A DNA stretch of 64,000 bases, taken from assembly GCA_017428925.1 (NCBI GenBank), contig JAFRPY010000046.1, positions 1-64,000 of the forward strand. Reading direction: 5' to 3'. The DNA is from Prevotella sp. (GTDB taxonomy: Bacteria; Bacteroidota; Bacteroidia; Bacteroidales; Bacteroidaceae). The notes under the pieces were generated by a model. The model was not told the origin of the DNA. It saw only the letters and a list, made by a program, of their open reading frames with translations, and ran no database searches. Positions 34,831 to 45,100 of this stretch are shown here, piece after piece; within the stretch, counting starts at the first letter, position 1; every line of letters begins with the position of its first letter. The translations under genes and the position numbers were made by a program.

Positions 34831-35880
34831 TTATTTGTAGAAATTCTTTTCGAAGGCTGTGAACTCATCCCGTTTTTTCACACAGCGTTTCCACCATGAT
34901 TCGATGAATCCAAATCCATAACCCATTAGCTGGACGAAAGCGGCTGGTATGCTGAGCAGTCCCACTTTCAGACTTTTATTCTTAATGCTGGAATCGATGA
35001 AGATGATGAGTGAATAAAAAAATATGGGGGCAAGCGCGACTAGGCATATCCAGTACCAGGTGTGCCAGTTCGTTGCATCGTAGTAAATCATTGCACGGGC
35101 TACGGCGGCTATCAGGATGAGGGCAATAACGCCTACGGTGAATACCATCGGGAGCAGGTGTACCAGTTTGAGCGTGCCAGGATGGCGCTTTTCGAGATTG
35201 ATTCGTGCGATGCCGCTGTTATAGACTTGACGGAAAAACTTGCGGAAATCGGTGCGGCGTTTGTGCCATACCCAGGCTTCGGGAAAGAGTCGGGGATTAT
35301 AACCGGCCTCCACGATGCGGTAGGAGAAATCAATGTCCTCGCCGAAGCGCATTTTGGAGAAACCATCCAACTTGAGATAGACATCGCGGCGGATGCCCAT
35401 ATTGAACGAGCGAGGGTAGAACTTGTCGAGTTTCTTCTTTCCACCACGAATGCCGCCAGTGGTAAAGAAGGAGGTCATGGAGTAGGAGATGGCCTTCTGT
35501 ACGGGCGTAAACGACGGGTGAGACGCATCGGGGCCGCCGAAGGCGTGCGTTTCCACATTCTCCATTGATAAAGCCGTTTCAACAGCTTTCATGTACCCTT
35601 TAGGCAAGACGACGTCGGAATCTAGGATGATGAGCCATTCGCCTTGTGCCCATTCTGCTCCGTAATTGCGGGCCTGTCCAGGACCTCCGTTCTCCTTGAC
35701 GTAATAATGCAAGTCAAGGATGCCTGCGAATTTGTTGCAAACATCCTTGCAAGGTTTTTGTGAACCATCTTCCACGATGACAACCTCAAAGTCTTTCAGT
35801 TCTTGTTCCGTAAGGCTTTGCAAGAGTTCGTCCACTTCATCAGGACGATTGTAAACGGGAACGATGATACTGTATTTCAT
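34831..35880 (-). CDS. Family 2 glycosyltransferase, membrane-anchored
   Basis: The 349-residue protein has a GT-A domain (SIIVPVYNRPDEVDELLQSL, VVIVEDGS, ILDSDVVLP with the DxD metal site, and FGEDIDFSYRI with an ED acceptor-site motif). Two or three C-terminal membrane helices follow (about 232-255 and 262-325). It probably transfers a sugar to a lipid or surface glycan at the inner face of the membrane; donor and acceptor are unknown. Start and stop overlap the efp stop codon by one base. Confidence 0.9.
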   Translation of the reverse strand: MKYSIIVPVYNRPDEVDELLQSLTEQELKDFEVVIVEDGSQKPCKDVCNKFAGILDLHYYVKENGGPGQARNYGAEWAQGEWLIILDSDVVLPKGYMKAVETALSMENVETHAFGGPDASHPSFTPVQKAISYSMTSFFTTGGIRGGKKKLDKFYPRSFNMGIRRDVYLKLDGFSKMRFGEDIDFSYRIVEAGYNPRLFPEAWVWHKRRTDFRKFFRQVYNSGIARINLEKRHPGTLKLVHLLPMVFTVGVIALILIAAVARAMIYYDATNWHTWYWICLVALAPIFFYSLIIFIDSSIKNKSLKVGLLSIPAAFVQLMGYGFGFIESWWKRCVKKRDEFTAFEKNFYK

Positions 35881-36446
35881 TATTCCTTCACGCGCTGCAG
35901 GTAAGAACCGTCGCGGGTGTCAACCTGAACGAGATCGCCTTCTTCGATGAACAGGGGAACACGAATCTCGACACCTGTTTCCAGTGTAGCGGGCTTAGTG
36001 GAGTTGGTAGCAGTGTCACCCTTGATGCCTGGCTCAGAGTGAGTTACGCGCAGATTGGTCTTCACGGGCATTTCGGCAAAAAGAATAGTTGCCGTGTCAG
36101 CATCGCTAACTACTTCCACGATATCGCTCTCCTTCATGAAGTCAACACCAGTAACGAGATCCTTGGCAATCGGAGCCTGATCGTAGGTCTCCTGATTCAT
36201 GAAGATGTAGTCGTCACCGTCCTTGTAGAGGAACTGATAGGGACGACGCTCCAGACGGACGTCGTCGAGTTTGAAACCCACCTGAAAAGTGCGGTCGAGA
36301 ACGCGTCCGTCGGTCACGTTCTTCAACTTTGTGTTCATAACGGTGTTACCCTTGCCCGGCTTGCGATGCTGGAATTCGATGCAAACCCAAATGCCGCCGT
36401 CCATGCGGATGGCAGTACCCTTCTTGATGTCTTGTGAATTAATCAT
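35880..36446 (-). CDS. efp: Translation elongation factor P
   Basis: The 188-residue tRNA-mimic factor relieves ribosome stalling at proline runs. The KOW-like domain I has the loop RKPGKGNT with the presumed modified Lys at residue 32. The OB domains include the C-terminal GDTATNSTKPATLETGVEIRVP. No EpmA or YmfI-type modification gene is nearby. It lies divergent from rpmH with a TACCTTTG -7 element (complement of 36486-36493) for efp, and leads the efp-GT2-radC unit. Confidence 0.97.
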   Translation of the reverse strand: MINSQDIKKGTAIRMDGGIWVCIEFQHRKPGKGNTVMNTKLKNVTDGRVLDRTFQVGFKLDDVRLERRPYQFLYKDGDDYIFMNQETYDQAPIAKDLVTGVDFMKESDIVEVVSDADTATILFAEMPVKTNLRVTHSEPGIKGDTATNSTKPATLETGVEIRVPLFIEEGDLVQVDTRDGSYLQRVKE

Positions 36447-36544
36447 ATTACCTTATAATATTATGTATTATTCTGTTTGTGGGCGCAAAGGTACTACAAT
36501 TTTCGAAAAAATCATAAAACTTTCGATTAAAATTCGCATATTTC

Positions 36545-36575
36545 TTTGGTATTTCGAAAAATATGAGTAATTTTG
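36545..36575 (+). promoter_or_regulatory. Promoter of rpmH
   Basis: TTTG (36545-36548), 19 bp, TAATTTTG (36568-36575), 46 bases before the start codon. Confidence 0.7.
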
Positions 36576-36621
36576 CAGCCCAAAATCATTGAATCATAAT
36601 AAAATATAAAATAGAAAAGCA

Positions 36622-36777
36622 ATGAAAAGAACATTTCAGCCCCACAATCGCCGTCGCGTGAACAAGCATGGCTTCCGTGAGAGAATGGCAACAAAGAATG
36701 GCCGTCGCGTGCTGGCTTCACGCCGCGCTAAAGGCCGCAAGAAGTTAACTGTTTCTGACGAGAACCACGGCAAGTAA
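36622..36777 (+). CDS. rpmH: 50S ribosomal protein L34
   Basis: A 51-residue, highly basic ribosomal protein: it opens with [12 protein letters not shown] and contains [20 protein letters not shown]. The last 10 residues (TVSDENHGK region) form a slightly longer tail than in many bacteria, as usual in Bacteroidales. It has its own promoter and terminator, so it is probably monocistronic. dnaA and rnpA, common neighbours elsewhere, are absent here. Confidence 0.96.
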   Translation: MKRTFQPHNRRRVNKHGFRERMATKNGRRVLASRRAKGRKKLTVSDENHGK

Positions 36778-36810
36778 GTCGGGGATATTCGAAAGAAAAC
36801 TGAGAGAAGT

Positions 36811-36855
36811 AGGAAGAAGAAAAGTGAAAATCTTTTCTTCTTCCTGCTTTTTTTT
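36811..36855 (+). terminator. Intrinsic terminator of rpmH
   Basis: A perfect 14-bp stem pairs AGGAAGAAGAAAAG (36811-36824) with CTTTTCTTCTTCCT (36832-36845) and is followed by a T run. Confidence 0.85.
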
Positions 36856-36895
36856 ATCTTTTTTCTTCGTCTCGGCAAAAAAAAGAATGAATTCT

Positions 36896-36926
36896 TTTGT
36901 TTTGCTCTCGACTTTTCGTAACTTTG
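36896..36926 (+). promoter_or_regulatory. Promoter of the PASTA-domain gene
   Basis: TTTG (36896-36899), 19 bp, TAACTTTG (36919-36926). The ATG at 36936 is nine bases beyond, a near-leaderless arrangement. Confidence 0.65.
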
Positions 36927-36935
36927 AACCCGAAT

Positions 36936-37697
36936 ATGAAGGTGTCACAATTCTTCGGTAAATTCCTCAGTACATATCTCTGGGGCAATTTGTTAGCAAT
37001 GATGCTTTTGGTGGCAGGCGTTTGCTTTGCCGTCAAGTATGGTATTGACTTCTATACCCATCATGGAGAGAAGGTAACAGTTCCCAACGTAATCCACAAG
37101 TCCTATGCCGATGCTGAGCATATCTTGGAAGGGCTTGGGCTTGATGTGCAGATTGGCGATACTGGATATGTGAAGACACTGCCGCCAGACTGTGTGCTTG
37201 AACAGTCGATAAAGGCTGGAAGCATCGTCAAGTCGGGTAGAGTCATCTATTTGGTAATCAACGCCTCGAGCACACCTACTCTGGCCATCCCAGACATCAT
37301 AGACAATACTTCCTATCGTGAGGCCCGTGCCAAACTTATAGCCATGGGATTCAAGGTGGGCGAGCCGCAGATGGTGCCTGGAGAGAAGGACTGGGTGTAC
37401 GGTATCAAGGTTCGCGGAAGGAATGTCACCAATGGCTCTCGTGTGTCGATAGAAGATGTACTTGTTATCCAGGTGGGCGACGGCATGATTGACGCTGCCG
37501 ACTCTGTGGCCTTCGCCGACCCCGTATATGAAGAGGACGAGGATATGTTTGAAGTAGTGACCGAACCGACAGAGGACGTTCCCGATGATGTGCCTGCTGA
37601 TGCACCTAAGGAGACACCTGCACCAACTGCCAAGGAACCTGCTCAGACGGCTCAGCCCGAAGTGGATGATTTCGAGGAAGTCACCGGACCGGAGTAG
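36936..37697 (+). CDS. Membrane-anchored PASTA-domain protein
   Basis: A 253-residue protein from ATG 36936. One transmembrane helix (LLAMMLLVAGVCFAVKYGI, about 21-39) is followed by PASTA repeats. The first runs from VTVPNVIHKSYADAEHILEG and a later one from LAIPDIIDNTSYREARAKL. An acidic, Pro-rich C-terminal tail (about 200-253) follows. PASTA domains bind peptidoglycan or lipid II; this protein has no kinase or transpeptidase part. It precedes rluD and ddl. A cell-wall role is plausible. Confidence 0.85.
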   Translation: MKVSQFFGKFLSTYLWGNLLAMMLLVAGVCFAVKYGIDFYTHHGEKVTVPNVIHKSYADAEHILEGLGLDVQIGDTGYVKTLPPDCVLEQSIKAGSIVKSGRVIYLVINASSTPTLAIPDIIDNTSYREARAKLIAMGFKVGEPQMVPGEKDWVYGIKVRGRNVTNGSRVSIEDVLVIQVGDGMIDAADSVAFADPVYEEDEDMFEVVTEPTEDVPDDVPADAPKETPAPTAKEPAQTAQPEVDDFEEVTGPE

Positions 37698-37715
37698 GGC
37701 ACCTTCCCACTGCCG

Positions 37716-38783
37716 ATGACCATGCGATTGGAGATGATGGAAGCATACAATGACATAGAGGAACAAGAGCTGTATGAGCGTCTGCGCGTGGAAGTAGACG
37801 CTGGACAGGTACCATTACGGGTAGACAAGTATCTTGCTGAGCACATGCCCCATCAGAGCCGTAATCGCATTCAGACCGTTGCCGATGCCGGTATGCTCTA
37901 TGTCAACGAGCGACCTGTGAAAAGCAACTATAAGGTTCGGCCGGGTGATCTCATTTGTCTGATGATTGATCATGCTCCTTACGACGATAAAATTGAGCCA
38001 GAGGAGATTCCCCTTGATGTAGTCTACGAAGACGACCAGCTGCTGGTCATCAACAAACCTGCCGGTATGGTGGTCCATCCTGGTTGCGGCAACTATCATG
38101 GCACGCTCGTGAACGCCATTGCCTGGCATCTGCGCAATAATCCTGACTATGACCCCAACGACCCTGACGTGGGACTTGTCCATCGTATCGACAAAGACAC
38201 TAGCGGGTTGCTTGTGGCAGCCAAGACTGCCGACGCGAAGACAAAGCTGGCGGCGCAGTTCTTCAATAAGACCACAAGGCGCACATACAATGCCCTGGTT
38301 TGGGCAAACTTCACCGAAGATCAGGGACGTATAGAGGGAAATATCGCACGTGATCCGAAAGACCGGTTGCGCATGAGCGTGTTCCCCCCTGATTCGGGGA
38401 TAGGCAAGGCAGCTGTTACCCATTGGCGCGTGATGGAGCGGTTTGGCTATGTCACTCTGGTGGAGTGTGAACTTGAAACTGGTCGGACCCATCAGATACG
38501 TGCCCACATGAAGCACATTGGCCATCCGTTGTTCTGCGATGAGCGCTACGGGGGTAGTGAAATCCTTCGCGGCGAGCGCTCTTCTTCCTACAGAGCATTC
38601 ATCCAGAATTGCTTTCAGCTCTGTCCAAGGCAAGCCCTTCATGCCCGTACGCTCGGGTTCCAGCATCCCGTAACGGGGAAGCGGATGGATTTCACCAGCG
38701 AATGGCCCCAAGACATGAAGCAGTTGGTTGAGAAGTGGCGCGGTTTTATCAAGGGGACTACGCGCGAAGTTTATGAACAATAA
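37716..38783 (+). CDS. rluD: 23S rRNA pseudouridine synthase, RluD-like
   Basis: The 355-residue protein has an N-terminal S4 RNA-binding domain (PLRVDKYLAEHMPHQSRNRIQ). The RluA-type catalytic domain has the signature HRIDKDTSGL, whose Asp is the nucleophile. Later blocks are KAAVTHWRVMERFG and ELETGRTHQIRAHM. RluD isomerises uridines in helix 69 of 23S rRNA; the closest subfamily is D, but C cannot be excluded. The first few codons may be replaced by a later Met at 37731 or 37734. Confidence 0.92.
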   Translation: MTMRLEMMEAYNDIEEQELYERLRVEVDAGQVPLRVDKYLAEHMPHQSRNRIQTVADAGMLYVNERPVKSNYKVRPGDLICLMIDHAPYDDKIEPEEIPLDVVYEDDQLLVINKPAGMVVHPGCGNYHGTLVNAIAWHLRNNPDYDPNDPDVGLVHRIDKDTSGLLVAAKTADAKTKLAAQFFNKTTRRTYNALVWANFTEDQGRIEGNIARDPKDRLRMSVFPPDSGIGKAAVTHWRVMERFGYVTLVECELETGRTHQIRAHMKHIGHPLFCDERYGGSEILRGERSSSYRAFIQNCFQLCPRQALHARTLGFQHPVTGKRMDFTSEWPQDMKQLVEKWRGFIKGTTREVYEQ

Positions 38784-38799
38784 AGAAGAACAAGATAAA

Positions 38800-39792
38800 A
38801 TGAAAAATTTGAAAAGAAACATTGCCATCGTCTGTGGCGGTGACTCATCGGAGCACGATGTTTCATTGCGTTCCGCCCAAGGGCTTTATTCCTTTTTCGA
38901 CAAAGAACGTTACAATGTGTATATTGTCGATGTGAAAGGCATGGACTGGCGCGTCAATTTGAACGACGGCACCACGGCACCCATCGACCGTAACGACTTT
39001 TCGTTTATGGAAAACGGCAAGCTCGTGATGTTCGACTATGCCTATATCACCATCCATGGCACACCTGGCGAGAATGGCATCATGCAGGGCTATTTCGAGC
39101 TTATCCATCTGCCTTATAGCACCAGTGGTGTGCTCGTTGAGGCTATGACCTTCGACAAGTTCGTGCTCAACAACTATATGCGCGGTTTCGGTGTCAGCGT
39201 GGCCGAGAGCATGCTCATTCGCAAGGGTTACGAAGAACTTGTCAGCGATGACGAGATTGAGGAGCGCATCGGCATGCCCTGCTTTGTGAAACCTGCCGCC
39301 GACGGCAGCTCGTTTGGCGTGACCAAGGTGAAAAATAAAGACCAGTTGGCTCCAGCTATCCGCAAGGCCCTGATGGAGAGCGACGACGTGATGGTTGAAA
39401 GTTTCCTCGAGGGAACAGAAATCACCGTAGGATGCTATAAGACCAAGGAAAAGTCGGTAGTGTTCCCCATTACCGAAGTGGTTACCCACAACGAGTTCTT
39501 CGACTATGACGCCAAGTATAACGGCCAGGTGGATGAAATCACGCCAGCCCGTATTCCCGAGGAAACTGCAGAGCGTGCCCGTAAACTCACGTCGCATATC
39601 TATGACATCTTGCATTGCAATGGAATTATTCGCATCGACTATATCATCTCGAAAGACCAGAAAATCTCGATGCTTGAAATCAATACCACTCCCGGCATGA
39701 CCGCTACAAGCTTTATTCCCCAGCAGGTTCGTGCTGCCGGGCTCGACATCAAGGATGTGCTTTCCGAAATTGTTGAGAATCAGTTTTCTTAA
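38800..39792 (+). CDS. ddl: D-alanine--D-alanine ligase
   Basis: An ATP-grasp enzyme making D-Ala-D-Ala for MurF. From ATG 38800 it has 330 residues; ATG 38773 is an alternative start. Motifs include CGGDSSEHDVSLRSA, ITIHGTPGENG, CFVKPAADGSSFGVTKV, EITVGCY and the C-terminal IRIDYIISKDQKISMLEINT with TTPGMT. Intact. It lies 17 bases from the rluD stop. Confidence 0.96.
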   Translation: MKNLKRNIAIVCGGDSSEHDVSLRSAQGLYSFFDKERYNVYIVDVKGMDWRVNLNDGTTAPIDRNDFSFMENGKLVMFDYAYITIHGTPGENGIMQGYFELIHLPYSTSGVLVEAMTFDKFVLNNYMRGFGVSVAESMLIRKGYEELVSDDEIEERIGMPCFVKPAADGSSFGVTKVKNKDQLAPAIRKALMESDDVMVESFLEGTEITVGCYKTKEKSVVFPITEVVTHNEFFDYDAKYNGQVDEITPARIPEETAERARKLTSHIYDILHCNGIIRIDYIISKDQKISMLEINTTPGMTATSFIPQQVRAAGLDIKDVLSEIVENQFS

Positions 39793-39844
39793 TTGAAAAT
39801 TGATGATTGACGATTGATAATTATGATTACCAAAGCGATTCGTT

Positions 39845-41032
39845 ATGGTGCATCCGAGAAAAGAGTTCGACGAAATACGGCCTTACGAGCCAGAGGAGAT
39901 GAAGCAGGCCTTCGAGGAATTGCTCAACGACCGGCAGTTTTCCCTGTTGTTGAAAGGCTTTGTGCCTTGGATGCCTAAGTGGATGCGAAACGGGCTGCTG
40001 AAGATGGCGTTTGTGGGTGTAAAAACTCCCCTCGATTTCCAGTTACGGTTCATGAAACCCATCGTGAAGTACATCATGCGGATGAAGACCGACGGAACTA
40101 CTTTCAACGCTGAAGTGCTGAAGTCTGGCGGGGTTGTGGATACCGTGTCGAGATACACTTTCTTAAGCAATCACCGCGACATCGTTCTCGATTCGGCTTT
40201 TCTCGATGTCATGCTTGTCGACGAAGGTTTTCCCACAACTGTCGAGATAGGTATTGGTGACAATCTTCTTATATATCCTTGGATTAAGCGGTTAGTACGC
40301 ATGAACAAGGCCTTTACCGTGAGGCGTGCACTGACTCCGAAGGAGATGCTTCGCTCCAGTCAGCTGATGAGCCAGTACATCCATTTTGCTGTGAACGAGA
40401 AGAGGGAGAACATCTGGCTGGCACAACGCGAAGGACGCGCCAAGGACAGTGACGACCGAACGCAGGAGTCGGTGCTGAAGATGCTTGCCATGGGTGCTAA
40501 TCCAGATGCAACCACAAATGCCGACAAACTCCGCGACCTGAACATCACTCCGCTCACCATCAGCTATGAATATGACCCGTGTGACTACCTGAAAGCCCAG
40601 GAGTTCCAGCAAAAGCGCGACAATCCAGCTTACAAGAAAAGCCGTCAGGACGACCTTGACAACATGAGGAACGGTATCTTTGGCTATAAGGGGCGCGTGC
40701 ACTACCATTGTTCCCGGCCCATCAACGAATGGATTGACGAACTGGCCTCATTGCCCAAGAACGAGTTCTTTGCCCAGCTCAGTGCACGCATCGACCAGGA
40801 GATTCATGCCAACTACCGCCTCTTCCCCTGCAACTATATTGCCATGGACATACTCGATGACACCATGGCTCATGCTGCGGAATACACAGATGCCGACGTG
40901 AAGCGTTTCAATGAATATCTTGACACTCAGTTAGCCAAGATCATTATTCCCAACAAGGATGAGGATTATCTGCGTGAGCGCATCCTGACGATGTATGCTA
41001 ATCCTGTCAGAAATAAACTTGCCGTCCAATGA
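39845..41032 (+). CDS. PlsC-like acyltransferase
   Basis: The 395-residue protein has a central acyltransferase domain: SNHRDIVLDSAFLDV (about 108-122) is the His/Asp block. VEIGIGDNLL, FTVRRALTPKEML and IWLAQREGRAKDSDD are substrate-binding blocks of the glycerol-3-phosphate and lysophosphatidic acyltransferase superfamily. The long flanks and lack of membrane helices suggest a peripheral membrane enzyme in glycerophospholipid or ornithine-lipid synthesis. The acyl acceptor is not known. Confidence 0.82.
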   Translation: MVHPRKEFDEIRPYEPEEMKQAFEELLNDRQFSLLLKGFVPWMPKWMRNGLLKMAFVGVKTPLDFQLRFMKPIVKYIMRMKTDGTTFNAEVLKSGGVVDTVSRYTFLSNHRDIVLDSAFLDVMLVDEGFPTTVEIGIGDNLLIYPWIKRLVRMNKAFTVRRALTPKEMLRSSQLMSQYIHFAVNEKRENIWLAQREGRAKDSDDRTQESVLKMLAMGANPDATTNADKLRDLNITPLTISYEYDPCDYLKAQEFQQKRDNPAYKKSRQDDLDNMRNGIFGYKGRVHYHCSRPINEWIDELASLPKNEFFAQLSARIDQEIHANYRLFPCNYIAMDILDDTMAHAAEYTDADVKRFNEYLDTQLAKIIIPNKDEDYLRERILTMYANPVRNKLAVQ

Positions 41033-41715
41033 AGAAATTTATCCGCTTCCTGGTCATCATCAGTTCCCTGATTTCAGTCCTCAACACTTCCTGTACTCGA
41101 GAAACCTATGAGTCGGGGGACGGCAAGTATTCCTATATGCGAGCCGACTTCGTGGATGCACATACCAATGCTGAGGGAAAACTGTTCAGCGTGATGACTG
41201 ACGAGGGCGATTCCCTTTTGCTTACCGTTCCCGAAAATCGGAACTGGGCGGCAAAGGCAGATACCACTTTTCGCTCCCTATTATATTATAATAAGGTGGG
41301 AAACAAAGCCGAGCTGATAGCCATCTCCAGTGTGCCTGCACCGTTAATCCGCGAACTCAGCGACTTGGAGGAAGGCATGAAGTCCGATCCGGTGAGGTTC
41401 GTCAGCAGCTGGACAAGCGCCAATCGTCGTTACTTAAATCTTGAGCTGATGCTGATGACCGGTACCACCAGCGAAGAAGTGGCGCTGCAAAAAATAGGTT
41501 GCGTGTGTGATTCCGTTTCAACGGCGTCCGACGGATCCCATCATGTGTGGCTTAGTTTTTATCACGACCAAAGTGGTGTGCCCGAATACTACAGCTCGAA
41601 AGTCTACATGAGCATTATGACTTCCCGCCTGCCTGTTCAGATAAAGGAAGGTGACCAAGTCAGCATCCTCATCAATACCTATACAGGCAAGATTACCCGT
41701 ACTTTCAGCTTTTAG
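41029..41715 (+). CDS. NigD-like lipoprotein
   Basis: The 228-residue protein overlaps the acyltransferase stop by four bases. It has a lipoprotein signal (FLVIISSLISVLNTSC) and a NigD-type two-domain layout. The first part has FVDAHTNAEGKLFSVMTDEGD, the second beta strands such as HVWLSFYHDQSGV, ending in INTYTGKITRTFSF. NigD-like proteins are common in Bacteroides and Prevotella with no proven biochemical role. The following 200 bases (41716-41912) hold no gene. Confidence 0.82.
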   Translation: MKKFIRFLVIISSLISVLNTSCTRETYESGDGKYSYMRADFVDAHTNAEGKLFSVMTDEGDSLLLTVPENRNWAAKADTTFRSLLYYNKVGNKAELIAISSVPAPLIRELSDLEEGMKSDPVRFVSSWTSANRRYLNLELMLMTGTTSEEVALQKIGCVCDSVSTASDGSHHVWLSFYHDQSGVPEYYSSKVYMSIMTSRLPVQIKEGDQVSILINTYTGKITRTFSF

Positions 41716-41912
41716 AAAGTTGCCAAGGGCATCATGATGTTTCTTGAAATTGCACTGTTTCTGCTGTAGCCACAGCTTAACACAATAAAAACAATCCTTT
41801 CTTTGTGGGAGAGTGAAATGTAACTATTGGCGAAAAGTTACAAAAATACGTATGATTTGTATATTGTGTTAAAATTGAGCAAGAATAAAGAAAAATAACA
41901 ACAAAAACTTAA

Positions 41913-41941
41913 TTGACTTATTTAAAATTTATTTATCTTTG
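41913..41941 (+). promoter_or_regulatory. Promoter of the first SusC operon
   Basis: TTG (41913-41915), 18 bp, TATCTTTG (41934-41941). It is followed by a leader of about 220 bases. Confidence 0.55.
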
Positions 41942-42022
41942 CACATTGAAAAAATGTTTGACTTACCTAATTATTATCTAAAATATTACTCATTAAAAAA
42001 ATATGTATCAACTAAAATCTAA

Positions 42023-42094
42023 ATGTATGGGAATAGAAAGTTCAGCATGATTATTGTGACCGTGCTCTCTGACCGTCTCTGTACGTTCAGTTAG
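42023..42094 (+). other. Leader with conserved box and a 23-codon upstream ORF
   Basis: The uORF (ATG 42023 to TAG 42092) would encode MYGNRKFSMIIVTVLSDRLC plus three residues. Within it lies TAGAAAGTTCAGCATGATT (42034-42052). This nearly matches the box TAGAAGATTCAGCGTGATT in the leader of the second SusC gene (51836-51854). Translation is not proven. The shared box points to a common RNA-level or DNA-level control. Confidence 0.5.
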
Positions 42095-42167
42095 TATGTT
42101 GAGAAACCTAATTGGTAAAATCTCTTGAGAATTTTTAATTTCAAATAACCTAAGAAAATACTTAAGT

Positions 42168-45100
42168 ATGAATCAAAACTTTAGAAAGACAGCGTTGTTG
42201 GCAGGTGTCTGTGCAATCGCAGGATTGCTTTGGTCACCTCAGGCAATGGCTGAATCTGCTGTCAAATCCGTCCAGTCGGTACAGCAGACGAAGAAAGTGT
42301 CGGGTAAGGTTGTTGACGCCATGGGTCCCGTCATTGGCGCCAGCATTCTGGAAAAGGGCACAAGTAACGGTACGGTTACCGACCTCGACGGTAACTATTC
42401 TCTCAATGTCGGGCCGAACGCCACGCTGGTTATCAGCTATGTCGGCTTCCAGACCAAGGAAGTCAAGGTCGGTAACGAGTCTCTGATTGACGTTACGCTT
42501 GATGAGGACAACACAAACCTTGATGAAGTTGTGGTCATCGGTTACGGTGTCCAGAAGAAGAAACTGGTGACAGGTGCCACCGTTCAGGTGAAGGGTGAGG
42601 ATATCGCAAAGCTGAACACCACCAATGCACTTGAGGCTATGCAGTCAAGTTCTCCTGGTGTGCAGATTACCCAGAGTTCTGCCCAGCCTGGTAAGGGTTA
42701 CAAGGTTTACATCCGTGGTATCGGTACCACTGGTAACTCTACACCTCTTTATGTTATTGACGGTGTAGCTGGAGGTAGCCTTGATGACATCAACCCCGCT
42801 GACATCGAGACGATTGACGTGCTGAAGGATGCTGCATCGGCTGCCATCTATGGTGCACGTGCTGCTAACGGCGTTATCTTGGTTACTACCAAGCAGGGTA
42901 AGGCTGGTAAGATTGAGATTAGCTACAATGGTGCTGTGGGTTGGTCTAACGCCTACAAGCGTCCTCAGCTGCTCAATGCACAGCAATATATGACCATCTT
43001 TGACGAGTATAACTTCAATACCTCAGGTACTAAGTTTGACTGGGCGAAGAATGTGCCTGCCGACATTCTTGCCAAGGTCAATAAAGGTTGGGAAGGTACT
43101 GACTGGTGGGGCGTATTCGAGAACAAGAATGCCGTACAGCAGAATCATTCTGTAACCTTGACCGGTGGTTCAGACCGCAGCAAGTTCGCCATGTCTTATA
43201 CTTATACTGGTAACGAAGGTATCATGGGTGCTGATCAGGCTTCATTCTACAAGCGCCACACCATCCGTTTGAACAGTGACCATGTGCTGTTAAGGGCTAA
43301 GGACTTCGACGCCATCACCATCGGTGAGAATATTTCTATTGGTTATAACAAGAGCCACGATTTGGCTGAGGATGGTATGTATTGGAGCTATATCCACAGC
43401 TTGCTCCAGACCTGCCCGCTGTTGCCACAGTATGCTGACAATGGTGATATCTATAAATATCAGGATGCTGAAGGCAATCTTACTTATGGTACAGGTTGGA
43501 CAGCTTCTATGTTCTACAACCCATGGGAGAATCTTACGACGGGTGGTTGGAACTCTTTGGCAGAGAGCCGCAACGTCAATACCAGTGCAACTGCTTTTGC
43601 TGTTATCCAGCCTATTAAGGGCCTGAGATTCCGCTCTCAGTTCAACTACAACTGGGGTTCTGGTGCCTATCGTAACTTTAACGAGCCGCGTGCTCCTGGT
43701 GAAGGTGCTTCTATCTCAACAGCATATAGTGTAAACCAGAGTGCATGGCTGAATACTTCATACTCTATCGAGAACACCCTTACTTACGATCTTCCAATCC
43801 TTGCAGGTCACAAGATCAGCGCCATGGTCGGTCAGAGTTTCCAGAGCAGCGCATGGAGCTTTAACGTCGGAGGATCTAATAAGGTTTCTTATGGCGAGCA
43901 ACTCGCAACACTGAAGGGTTGGGATTCTGCATGGCTGTCAAACGTCAAGCTTGTTGAAGCTACTGATGCCTCCCTTACTGGTAAGCCCAATGATGAGGAG
44001 TATCTTGCTTCATGGTTCGGTCGTCTGACTTGGGACTACAAAGAGACCTATATGGCTACCGCAACTCTTCGTTATGATGGTTCAAGTATCTTCACTGATG
44101 GCAAACGTTGGGGCGTATTCCCATCTGTATCTGCAGGCTGGGTAATCACCAATGAGCCTTTCATGGAGAGCACAAAGAGCTGGATGGATTTCTTCAAGCT
44201 CCGTGCATCTTGGGGTCAGAACGGTAACTGCTCTATCTCTAAGTACCAGTATCTGGCTACTATCGCCCTTTCTGGCGATGCAAACGACAGCGGTTACAAG
44301 TTCGGTTCTGATTTGGCAACCTCTGTTTCAGGAACTCCGAACACCGGTGCTTATGCAAACATCGTTCCTAATCCTGATCTGACTTGGGAAACCTCTGAGC
44401 AGCTCGACTTCGGTTTTGATGCCCGCTTCCTCCGCAGCCGTCTGGGTGTAAGCTTCGACTGGTATAAGAAGACCACTAAGGACTGGCTTATCGGTGGTAA
44501 TCTGCTTGCTATCTATGGTACTAATCCTGCAGCCATCAATGGTGGTGACGTTCGGAACACTGGTGTTGAGCTTGCTCTCACTTGGAACGATGCTATTGGC
44601 AAGGATTTCCGCTACAATGTCGGCGTGAACTTTGCTACCAACAAGAACAAGGTTACCCGTATTGCCAATCAGAACCACTATATCAATGGTCCTGGCGGCG
44701 TGCTCTCACAGGGAACAGAATATGTATACCGCGCTGAGGAAGGCAAGCCCATCGGTTACTTCTATGGCATGTCTTACAGCGGAATCTGGCAGAACCAGGA
44801 GCAGATTGACGCTGCTCGTCAAGCCGGCAAGGCCGTTCTTGACAACGCACAGCCTGGTGACTGCATCTGGGACGACTGGAATGGTGATGGCGTGATTACC
44901 TATGCAGAAGGTGACAATTGCGACCGCCATGAGATTGGTAACCCTAACCCGGATGTTATGCTGGGTATCAACCTCGGTTTCACATGGAAAGGGCTTGACT
45001 TTGCTGTAAACGGTGCCGGCGCATTCGGTATGCAGATTATGCGTTCTTATCGTTCATTCGGTGATGATCCCGACCAGAACTACGATACCACTATCTTGAA